Assembly (NCBI GenBank): GCA_021106775.1
Contig: JAIOTL010000062.1
Location: 1-18,140 of the forward strand
Direction: 5' to 3'
Origin: Planctomycetota bacterium
Lineage (GTDB): Bacteria; Planctomycetota; UBA8742; SKZP01; JAIOTL01
Length of the DNA: 18,140 nt
In this document: positions 12,529 to 18,140 of the stretch, piece after piece
Position numbering within the stretch: the stretch's first letter is position 1
How the letters are laid out: each line of letters opens with the position of its first letter
Position numbers and translations under genes: made by a program
Notes under the pieces: model-generated
What the model saw: only the letters and a program-made list of their open reading frames with translations
Told to the model about the DNA's origin: nothing
The model's database searches: none

Positions 12529-13683
12529 TCAGTTTTGAGTAAAACCTTGTTCAAACGGCACTTTCAGCGGTTTCATCACGAATTTCCAGCGCGTTTTGTA
12601 AATTCTGCTGCTACCTGCACCCTCAGGAAACTCATACACAATGCTGCGTTCCACCACATCCGACGACTGAACCGGACTTGCAGGTGATGGATACGAATTC
12701 TCACCAATCGCAAATCCTTCCTGAACGACGAAAAAATCCGCACTGCCAAGCATCTGCCTGCAATCTTGCGCATCTTTCGCCAAAAGCTTGAAATCCTTGA
12801 AACTCATCTTGGTCTGATAGCTGATGCGTTGACTTTTCTTCTGTGCCGACTGCCCGTCGCCGCGAAGTCTCTGTTTGTAAACGAATTCGACCTTTTGCTC
12901 TTGCGGATTCTCAGAGATTTTATACGAAACAAGCCCCAGCAAAGGTTTCAATGCCAACGCCTGCACTTTCGCTCCGGGTCCGTAGAAAACCCCCTGCATA
13001 AGTTTGAAATTCCCTGCCTCGGATGAATCCTCGCTCTCAATGATGTATCCGTCGTGCACCTCGGCAGGCAGCTCCTCATACTCAGTGATATCAACGACCC
13101 GGTACGACAAAACAATATCATCCGCATCAGTTTCATACGTCAATTCCTTGCGCTTCAAACCCGGCGTTAATTCTGGTACGACTGAATTCAGCGAATCCGA
13201 CGCCTTGCCGCCCTCAGCAACCTTGAACTCACCTTTAACCGTCTTTGTCATTCCTTTGCGAACATCTTCCGAAATTTCAATTTCCTGCCGATGCGCCAAC
13301 ACATTCCCACTCGCCGTCAGCTTTTCGCCGAGAATCTGCACCTTAAACCGCGCATTTCGCACAAACGGCATGTCCTCATCGTCCGCAAACACTGACGTTT
13401 CAACTATTCGCGGACTCTGCCAGCAATTTGCTGCCAACAGACTCAGAAGTAAATCCTGTCCGTTCCGAAGCTGCAAGTCCAAACCGTCGTTGGCAAATGC
13501 ACTGTTGAAGTTAGCAATCACCGAAGCAAGAGAATCAGCCTCAGCCGCAATCAGCTCACCCTGAAGCGTCCAGGTTTCTATCTCCGCAGCCCGATCACCG
13601 GAATCATCATGTTCAACCTGCCGATTAAGCTCGATGTTCGGTGTCAAAGCAAACTCATAGCTACCGTATTCAAGCGTTAGCAT
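12529..13683 (-). CDS. Phage structural protein of unknown type (384 aa)
   Basis: 384 residues, acidic and beta-rich, with no signal peptide, membrane segment or recognised family motif. Two halves are visible. An N-terminal part (about 1-125) begins with a hydrophobic strand and includes Glu-Thr-Trp-Thr-Leu-Gln-Gly-Glu. The rest (about 130-384) contains repeated amphipathic strands, ending with the Tyr-Lys-Thr-Arg-Trp-Lys-Phe segment near 362-368. The start overlaps the stop of the 150-aa gene by seven bases (ATGCTAA), and the gene ends seven bases before the ATG of the 1099-aa protein, with the GAGGT site of that gene beginning inside its stop codon. By position (between the putative tail-completion gene and the hub/fibre) it could be a distal tail, tail-tube or nozzle protein. 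This is inference from order alone. Confidence 0.6.
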   Translation of the reverse strand: MLTLEYGSYEFALTPNIELNRQVEHDDSGDRAAEIETWTLQGELIAAEADSLASVIANFNSAFANDGLDLQLRNGQDLLLSLLAANCWQSPRIVETSVFADDEDMPFVRNARFKVQILGEKLTASGNVLAHRQEIEISEDVRKGMTKTVKGEFKVAEGGKASDSLNSVVPELTPGLKRKELTYETDADDIVLSYRVVDITEYEELPAEVHDGYIIESEDSSEAGNFKLMQGVFYGPGAKVQALALKPLLGLVSYKISENPQEQKVEFVYKQRLRGDGQSAQKKSQRISYQTKMSFKDFKLLAKDAQDCRQMLGSADFFVVQEGFAIGENSYPSPASPVQSSDVVERSIVYEFPEGAGSSRIYKTRWKFVMKPLKVPFEQGFTQN

Positions 13684-14129
13684 GCGATATCCTCCTGTTC
13701 TTCAAAGATTTCAATTGCTGCATGAATTTTGCCCGTGATTTTGTTTTTCACAGATGCATCACCTTTAGGAAACTCAACAGCCTTGCATCTCGTACTTTTC
13801 ATGCCGATAAACTCATCTTCTTCGATGTTTACCGACATCTGATTCACACAATATGCTGCCTCGCCCGAAATATCAGACATCACAGATACAGCGTCAGGGC
13901 GGTTTCTCACAAAAGCTTCCAGATTCATCGAAATTTCATATCGGCAAACGTCATATCCCGGATACGCCTTGATTTTGCTGCATTTCTCAGGAATCAGCCT
14001 GATAACATCCCGCTCAGACGAGTTCACCGAATCAGCGGAAGATGTTGCAATTACAACCTTTCGTCCGGTCATCCCCGCTTCAAGCGCGGATTTTACTGCC
14101 TGCAAAACTTCATTCATGTATCTGCACAT
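13677..14129 (-). CDS. Phage protein, possible tail terminator/completion type
   Basis: 150 residues, no recognised motif. AAAGGA about seven bases before the ATG at 14129 supports this start; a second Met four codons later is possible. The composition is mixed alpha/beta: an amphipathic N-terminal helix (residues 5-18, Met-Asn-Glu-Val-Leu-Gln-Ala-Val-Lys), then several beta segments, including Tyr-Glu-Ile-Ser-Met-Asn-Leu near 64-70, and a helical acidic C-terminus. A helix followed by beta strands in about 150 residues is the general layout of head-tail joining or tail terminator proteins, which sit at this place in many operons. No sequence signature confirms it. It starts 38 bases after the CBM-like structural gene and overlaps the following gene by seven bases. 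Confidence 0.55.
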   Translation of the reverse strand: MCRYMNEVLQAVKSALEAGMTGRKVVIATSSADSVNSSERDVIRLIPEKCSKIKAYPGYDVCRYEISMNLEAFVRNRPDAVSVMSDISGEAAYCVNQMSVNIEEDEFIGMKSTRCKAVEFPKGDASVKNKITGKIHAAIEIFEEQEDIAC

Positions 14130-14167
14130 TGTTTTTCCTTTGGTGGAATAGGCATCCCTGCCTGTTT

Positions 14168-15232
14168 TTACGTTGCATAATCATCGCTAATCGTCGGCGA
14201 CGCAGCGGACGGCATCACGATGCTGTAATATTTTCTGAAAAACGTCTGAAAAACACCGGCATCGTTGCTGGTTATACTGAAATCAAAGAAATCAGGAAGC
14301 TTACCCGCCACAAAGTCTTTATCTCCTTGGAATAGCGCGATTTGAGCTCCGAATTCCTTGATATTTTGTGGCTCTGCAAGTCCCAGATTGTCCAAATAAA
14401 CAGTGCCATTGAAATCAGCTGAAACCACGATTTTGAACGCCAGATTGTCCGGGATAGACTTCGGCAGAAGCTCCAAATCCGCAGCTTTCAGCCACGAACC
14501 TGTATCCGTACCCGAATTTAACTCAATTTCCGCGTCCGATATGTACGAATCACCTTCTAATCTGAGTTTTACTGACCCCGCCGTAATGCTGCTCACATAA
14601 ACATTCGCAGCCAGCACGTAAAATTCCGATGACTTCAACGCAGGGCTTAGCTGGGTCAAATCCTGCTCCAACTCCGCCGCTGTAACCCCATCATCGTCAA
14701 TCTTCAACGCTGATTCACCACGAAAAACCGTCGAAGTTTCCTGCGAAAAAACCGATGCACCGCTGACAACGTCCCAATATTCAAAGTCGGCATCGTAGCT
14801 CTCGAAACCTCCGTCCATCAGCCTGTTCCGGACAAAAGCATCTGAAGTATCACCCTCAGTCGCCGCAATCACTGGAATCACCGCCGGGCTGTCATACTCT
14901 GAGTTCAACACAAACTGCTCGTTGCCGCTCTGTCGATTGTTATGCGCAGAATCCAGATTGCATGTAATCCTTGCATCCTGCGTCCGAATTCGCTCATCGT
15001 CGACCACATCCCCGATGATTGCAGTCTTACCGAACACAATCGCAGAGCCATCACCCGCATTCTCAGCATCTGCTGTAACCGTGCCAACCGACACTGTATT
15101 CTTCTGCACCGACGCCGAATCCTCCGCCATAAACGCCTGCATCGCCAGCAAAATCTCATGAGCGTTCTGCGAATTCAGGCCGAGTTCAGGTGCCCAAACC
15201 GATGCAAGATACGACTCAAAGTTAGTCAGCAC
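14168..15232 (-). CDS. Phage structural protein with CBM-like beta-sandwich
   Basis: 354 residues from the GTG at 15232; the true start is probably upstream. Residues 1-60 are helical, then an Asp/Ala/Gly-rich segment. Residues about 136-290 look like a carbohydrate-binding jelly-roll of the CBM4/9 or galactose-binding type: Leu-Met-Asp-Gly-Gly-Phe-Glu at 138-144, Tyr-Trp-Asp at 152-154, Arg-Gly-Glu-Ser-Ala-Leu-Lys-Ile at 171-178, and the closing strand Thr-Val-Tyr-Leu-Asp-Asn-Leu at 277-283. Residues 290-354 hold a Phe-rich segment resembling the ends of virion structural proteins. In-frame codons before the GTG continue to read as helical protein (Arg-Asp-Tyr-Leu-Ile-Ser-Ala-Arg-Asn-Glu) back to the TAA of the 54-aa gene, with no ATG. 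A CTG at 15292, nine bases after GGTGAG, is a candidate start. Likely a decoration or tail-associated protein. Confidence 0.65.
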   Translation of the reverse strand: MLTNFESYLASVWAPELGLNSQNAHEILLAMQAFMAEDSASVQKNTVSVGTVTADAENAGDGSAIVFGKTAIIGDVVDDERIRTQDARITCNLDSAHNNRQSGNEQFVLNSEYDSPAVIPVIAATEGDTSDAFVRNRLMDGGFESYDADFEYWDVVSGASVFSQETSTVFRGESALKIDDDGVTAAELEQDLTQLSPALKSSEFYVLAANVYVSSITAGSVKLRLEGDSYISDAEIELNSGTDTGSWLKAADLELLPKSIPDNLAFKIVVSADFNGTVYLDNLGLAEPQNIKEFGAQIALFQGDKDFVAGKLPDFFDFSITSNDAGVFQTFFRKYYSIVMPSAASPTISDDYAT

Positions 15233-15313
15233 CTCGTTTCGCGCCGATATTAGATAATCTCTAATCCCGCCAAGTGTTGATAGAATCCGCAGGGATTCAC
15301 ACTCACCAGCGCG

Positions 15314-15478
15314 TTAATTCAGCTTGGTTGCAAATTCACTGCGGAATTTATCAATTGACGTAAATTTCTTATCACCGCCGGCGTTTGTAAATTCCTCGTC
15401 TTGCTCCGCCAACATTGTCAGTAAATTCACGAGTTTCACGAACTTGCCAGCGGCTTCAAACATATCTGCGTATGTCAT
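15314..15478 (-). CDS. Small phage protein (54 aa)
   Basis: A 54-codon gene with a strong site, GAGGTGAG, close before the ATG at 15478. The product is mostly helical and charged, with Phe/Val/Leu-rich residues about 7-22 and Glu/Asp/Lys after. There is no signal peptide or clear membrane span. It starts 11 bases after the stop of the 77-aa membrane protein gene. Its TAA (15316-15314) lies in the same frame as the 354-aa gene downstream, with no other stop between them. A read-through product would therefore be a single protein; see the findings. Function unknown. Confidence 0.65.
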   Translation of the reverse strand: MTYADMFEAAGKFVKLVNLLTMLAEQDEEFTNAGGDKKFTSIDKFRSEFATKLN

Positions 15479-15489
15479 TTCTCACCTCA

Positions 15490-15723
15490 CTATTTTTGTA
15501 ATTCTTGTTCCCGAGACCGTTCAAGCAGGAGAATTTCGTGCTGAAGTTTCTGTTGCTGAAGCGCGAACTGCTCCATTTTGTCCGAAAGCTTGTCGATTGA
15601 GCTTATTGTCTGGTCAAGCTTCTGTGACATTGAATTTACCAGCCATTTGAAGAGAAATCCCAAAAGACCTGAAAGTGCGACAAACGCCGCGATAAGTTCT
15701 GCGATTACTGTTTCTTGATTCAT
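15490..15723 (-). CDS. Small membrane protein with coiled coil (holin- or i-spanin-like)
   Basis: 77 residues, with AAGGAG before the ATG at 15723. One hydrophobic helix covers about 7-29. From about 33 to 75 the sequence is a long heptad-patterned helix (Lys-Leu-Asp-Gln, then Leu-Ser-Asp-Lys-Met-Glu-Gln, then a Gln/Leu/Glu-rich stretch), a coiled coil with no Cys or His. A short N-terminal anchor plus a coiled coil is the architecture of inner-membrane spanins and of some small holin-like proteins. It lies between the connector-like gene and the 54-aa gene rather than beside a lysin, and no endolysin is visible in the window. The name is a structural analogy. Confidence 0.6.
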   Translation of the reverse strand: MNQETVIAELIAAFVALSGLLGFLFKWLVNSMSQKLDQTISSIDKLSDKMEQFALQQQKLQHEILLLERSREQELQK

Positions 15724-15746
15724 TATTTCTCCTTGTTTTAGTTAAT

Positions 15747-16748
15747 TTATGCGCGTCGAACGTAGACTGCACCTGCCTCAAGCACAATCTCCACGCCGTC
15801 TCTGCTGAAAACTACGGGCTTCGTCGCAAGCCAATTCTCAAGTTTCTTCTGATAATCAAGTGCGAGTTTGAAGTTCGAATCATTGAAATCAGCCTTGAGA
15901 TAGAAGTACAGCGCAGACAAAGTTGCGTAAATTGTAGGCTCCCGAAGTATGTCCGGGCTTGAAAGCTGCTCTCGCCCGGGCGGATTGCTGTACGTACTCC
16001 GCGAGAACCGAACCGCCAAATGCGCGTCAAGGATTCGCTTGCTATGTTCGATGAACGTCTCAAACCGCGGACTGCCGTCGATTTGCCCATTGTCGTCGAG
16101 GAGATCCGCGAGATTCCGCTCGAAACCCCGCATATCCTCGTAACAAGCGTAGAAAACGATAATTTCAAACTCCGTGTCGAGAAGATAGTCCAGCATCATG
16201 GTTCCGCTTAAGCCTGATGAATTCTCCTCGTCAAGCACGACCTCGCCCGAAACCGCAGCAATTGCACCACTTGCAACCAGACTTCCCGACTCCTTGTTCG
16301 CAGATTTATAGATTTCAACCTTGTATTCTGGCAAATCCTTGTAAATCGAGCAGAAAAGCCTGCCGCCGTCGGTGTTCTCACGGCTGTAACCGCTGAGTTT
16401 CCAGCACGAACTATGCTGACCACCTGTGCCTTTAATTGTGTATGTTTCCATGAATTGCTCCTGTTGTTTCTTTTTCTTTCTGCGCGGACTGCCCGATTTA
16501 CCTGGTTTGCTGACCCTTGACGCTCGTTTTTTTGGCGAGATATTTTCACTGTCATTCTTCGTAACCGTGTTCTTTGCAGCGTTTCCTGAGGGAGCCGACT
16601 TTTCGTTAATCTGCTGAACTCCCTTTGCCCTCTGCAACGCCTTGATTTCCTCAGCATCATCAGTCTCGTATAAACCATTGATAAACCTGCAATACCTGCC
16701 TTCACCGACCAGAACCGTGAGAGATTCTACGTTTGCTTGAAATTTCAT
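15747..16748 (-). CDS. Phage head/connector protein, apparent in-frame fusion of two genes
   Basis: 333 residues from the ATG at 16748, chosen over an ORF start at 16802 because AGGAG lies shortly before it. Residues 1-45 (Leu-Thr-Val-Leu-Val-Gly-Glu-Gly-Arg-Tyr near 10-19, Tyr-Glu-Thr-Asp-Asp-Ala-Glu-Glu near 28-35) resemble the short protein that often follows the capsid gene in SU10-type phages. Residues about 45-72 are Lys/Asn/Ser-rich, and 72-98 are strongly basic, with Arg-Arg-Lys-Lys-Lys-Lys. From Met100 (position 16451) a new domain of about 234 residues begins. Its helical C-terminal half (Phe-Glu-Thr-Phe-Ile-Glu-His, Leu-Ala-Leu-Asp-Tyr-Gln) fits a head-tail connector/adaptor. Met100 has its own AGGAG at 16462-16458, six bases upstream. 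The reading frame is continuous through the junction. It follows the capsid gene by 38 bases. Confidence 0.6.
   Translation of the reverse strand: MKFQANVESLTVLVGEGRYCRFINGLYETDDAEEIKALQRAKGVQQINEKSAPSGNAAKNTVTKNDSENISPKKRASRVSKPGKSGSPRRKKKKQQEQFMETYTIKGTGGQHSSCWKLSGYSRENTDGGRLFCSIYKDLPEYKVEIYKSANKESGSLVASGAIAAVSGEVVLDEENSSGLSGTMMLDYLLDTEFEIIVFYACYEDMRGFERNLADLLDDNGQIDGSPRFETFIEHSKRILDAHLAVRFSRSTYSNPPGREQLSSPDILREPTIYATLSALYFYLKADFNDSNFKLALDYQKKLENWLATKPVVFSRDGVEIVLEAGAVYVRRA
16449..16462 (-). promoter_or_regulatory. Internal ribosome-binding site and start inside the 333-aa gene
   Basis: AGGAG (16462-16458) lies six bases before an ATG (16451-16449) in the same frame as the surrounding gene, at codon 100. 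It is as good as the sites of neighbouring phage genes. It falls exactly where the basic linker ends and a new domain begins, so the C-terminal 234 residues are probably also made alone. Confidence 0.6.
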
Positions 16749-16786
16749 GTGACACTCCTGTAAATTCCGCGTTTCATGCGAATTCG

Positions 16787-17929
16787 TTATGTTATCGCAC
16801 AATTCTTGATGTACCCGTGACCGCCGTCGCCAGCATTGAAAACTTCAAGGGTATATTCACCGATGACCTGCGTCTTGCGATAATCGCCACCTTCTGAGAG
16901 CTGTTTCACGTGGAATGAGCGATTCTGCAAGGGCAGCACTCGAATTTTGTTCAGGTCGAGAAGAAGGACTTTGTCCTGTGGCACCCAGCGGGACAAAATT
17001 ACACGCTGCAGCCCGAAATCTGACTCATAATACTCAATCACATTGCGAAACGTCTTGTCTTCAGGCTCGTAGTAGCGAGTGCCTGCAAAACCTGAGATTT
17101 TGCGCTTTTGGAAGCCGTTGACCACAATCGCGTTTGGGTTTCCACCTTTTTCCCAGATTTCCTTGAGCTGAGTGTTCAGCATGGTTTCCGTGAGTGCTGC
17201 GGCTGCCGCGTCCGAAACAACAGCATTTCCACCTGCGATGTACTCCAGAATACCGCCCATTGTCCTGCGAACGGTGTCGCTGCCTTCCGGATTGCTTGCC
17301 GCCTTGTAACCGCTGATGACAGTTTGCTCAAGCGAACGCAAAAGTTCTCGCAGGCGGTTTTGAAGCTGATAATCGAACTCAGCATCAACGCCCTGAAGTT
17401 TTACCGCGTTCTGCGTGCCCGAAATCATCACGGTTTCAGTGAAAATCTGGGTGTAATTGCTTTTGCGGAAGCGATTTTCGAATTGTGCACCTGTTGCATC
17501 CTCGCCCTCAAGCGCTGCATGTCCGATGATGATAATCGTAACCGAAGCTGCCAATGCAGTACCCGCCACTGTCGCTCCGTAACCCCTCGAAACATCAATG
17601 TCTGACGGATTAATCGCAGTAACCTGCATGACTTCCTCGTCATTCTCAACCTGAATCAGGTCGCCAACCCTGAAATACGACGGGTTCGAGACGGTGATAT
17701 TGGTTGAATTCTCGTCATACGAGCCTGATGCGACTGTGTCAGTGTTTGGCAGCAGTGCGTCCTCAACCCATACGTGATGCGTTGATTTGGCGGGGTACGG
17801 CGCGTTGCCGATGGCATCAAGCAAAGGTGTATCAAAGGGTGAAATGATCCCGACAAGCTCAGATACGTCTTCCGCCAACTCTGGCAGCGTACTGCCTGCA
17901 TCGTAAGTTGCTTTTCCTGTAAATGTCAT
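16787..17929 (-). CDS. Phage major capsid protein, SU10/DUF5309 type
   Basis: 380 residues with AGGAGG shortly before the ATG at 17929. Family-like features are Ser-Pro-Phe-Asp-Thr-Pro-Leu-Leu near 30-37, the segment Phe-Arg-Val-Gly-Asp-Leu-Ile-Gln-Val near 86-94, Arg-Gly-Tyr-Gly-Ala-Thr at 115-120, Met-Gly-Gly-Ile at 224-227, and Val-Val-Asn-Gly-Phe-Gln-Lys near 269-275. Phe-Gly-Leu-Gln-Arg-Val-Ile-Leu-Ser-Arg-Trp (305-315) and Gly-Glu-Tyr-Thr-Leu-Glu-Val (357-363) close the list. These match the HK97-fold capsid family of podophage SU10. The segment about 78-140 looks like an inserted beta domain. There is no fused N-terminal delta domain, so scaffolding or protease would come from a separate gene, such as the one ending at 17962. 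It is the strongest evidence that 8.7-18.1 kb is phage-derived. Confidence 0.85.
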   Translation of the reverse strand: MTFTGKATYDAGSTLPELAEDVSELVGIISPFDTPLLDAIGNAPYPAKSTHHVWVEDALLPNTDTVASGSYDENSTNITVSNPSYFRVGDLIQVENDEEVMQVTAINPSDIDVSRGYGATVAGTALAASVTIIIIGHAALEGEDATGAQFENRFRKSNYTQIFTETVMISGTQNAVKLQGVDAEFDYQLQNRLRELLRSLEQTVISGYKAASNPEGSDTVRRTMGGILEYIAGGNAVVSDAAAAALTETMLNTQLKEIWEKGGNPNAIVVNGFQKRKISGFAGTRYYEPEDKTFRNVIEYYESDFGLQRVILSRWVPQDKVLLLDLNKIRVLPLQNRSFHVKQLSEGGDYRKTQVIGEYTLEVFNAGDGGHGYIKNCAIT

Positions 17930-17961
17930 GTTTCCTCCTGAAACTCAGTTAAATCCTATGT

Positions 17962-18140
17962 TTATCTGATCTGCTTGCGTACAGACCAGTATTTCTGTAA
18001 ATCCTGGGGTGAGCCGGATTTCATTGCCTTTTCCCGCAACGTTTCCAGCACGGAAGCATTTTCGCCGTTTGAGATGAAATCAACCGGCAGATTAGATTCC
18101 GAGTTGTTTTCGTTTTGAAAAAGATACGGGCGTTTATCCT
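17962..18140 (-). CDS. Phage gene upstream of capsid, C-terminal 58 codons (partial)
   Basis: An open frame enters from the right edge and ends at TAA 17964-17962, 32 bases before the capsid ATG. The visible 58 residues are polar and helical at the end (Leu-Glu-Thr-Leu-Arg-Glu-Lys, then Asp-Leu-Gln-Lys-Tyr-Trp). Scaffold or prohead protease genes usually occupy this position. The fragment itself shows no diagnostic motif. Truncated by the window, not by mutation. Confidence 0.55.
   Translation of the reverse strand, partial: DKRPYLFQNENNSESNLPVDFISNGENASVLETLREKAMKSGSPQDLQKYWSVRKQIR

Larger units (their letters stand above)
8733..18140 (-). mobile_element. Prophage structural module (left end of a larger element)
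   Basis: A continuous minus-strand operon of eleven genes with overlaps or short gaps, running from a gene cut by the right edge, through capsid, connector-like and fibre-like genes, to two small genes. The base composition looks somewhat richer in G+C than the left half by eye. No terminase, portal, lysin, integrase or tape measure is seen. Terminase and portal are expected to the right of the window; the missing tape measure would normally lie within it. Whether the element is active, defective or a gene-transfer agent cannot be decided here. Confidence 0.75.

Noticed and set aside
13004..13564. 186-codon plus-strand ORF opposite the 384-aa phage gene
   Set aside because: A mirror frame of a well-supported operon gene; Ser-rich composition typical of an antisense shadow, no start signal.
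13641..14180. 179-codon plus-strand ORF opposite the 150-aa phage gene
   Set aside because: Antisense to a gene that overlaps its neighbour by seven bases and has its own ribosome-binding site; composition not protein-like.
15250..15306. GTG-started 18-residue frame before the CBM-like gene
   Set aside because: Too short, without a spaced ribosome-binding site, and it overlaps the more protein-like frame of the 354-aa gene.
17108..17605. 165-codon plus-strand ORF inside the capsid gene
   Set aside because: Antisense to the clearest phage family match in the window.

Overview
The window looks like a chromosomal segment of an uncultured Gram-negative bacterium. Its left half (about 1-8.7 kb) holds cellular genes and its right half (about 8.7-18.1 kb) holds the structural module of a tailed phage or prophage on the minus strand. 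Gram-negative character is inferred from an outer-membrane beta-barrel-like protein ending in Trp, a lipobox protein, a multihaem cytochrome and a secreted gingipain-type (C25) peptidase with a C-terminal sorting tail. C25 peptidases with cadherin-like repeats are common in the FCB group and related candidate phyla, but the phylum cannot be fixed from sequence alone.

Left region: an exported barrel protein (15-839) ends at a good intrinsic terminator. A PyrR-type phosphoribosyltransferase/regulator follows (953-1504), convergent with a primary-like sigma-70 factor (stop at 1560) whose 5' end appears frame-disrupted. An rbfA-nudix pair (3778 to 2702, minus) is separated from the sigma gene by a REPIN-like pair of inverted repeats. 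A 177-bp fold-back element (3892-4068) sits between the divergent rbfA and a small unknown gene (4095-4331). A single copy of the same REP sequence supplies the stop codon of the 947-aa C25 peptidase (7221-4378). Divergent from the peptidase is a two-gene unit: a 77-aa single-span membrane protein and a membrane-anchored c-type cytochrome with eight CXXCH motifs plus one CX4CH motif.

Right region: read from right to left, the phage operon has the end of a scaffold/protease-position gene, an SU10-type (DUF5309) major capsid protein, a 333-aa protein that looks like two genes fused in frame, a small membrane/coiled-coil protein, a 54-aa gene, a structural protein with a carbohydrate-binding-like sandwich, a 150-aa protein, a 384-aa protein, a 1099-aa hub/fibre-like protein, a small lipoprotein and a 73-aa protein. 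Genes overlap or are separated by a few bases, nearly all with clear Shine-Dalgarno sites. No tape-measure gene is visible between capsid and fibre, so a short-tailed particle is the simplest reading. The module ends 5 bp from the cytochrome stop codon, and its best terminator candidate lies inside the 3' end of the cytochrome gene.

I saw no rRNA, tRNA, CRISPR array, integrase or insertion-sequence transposase in the window.
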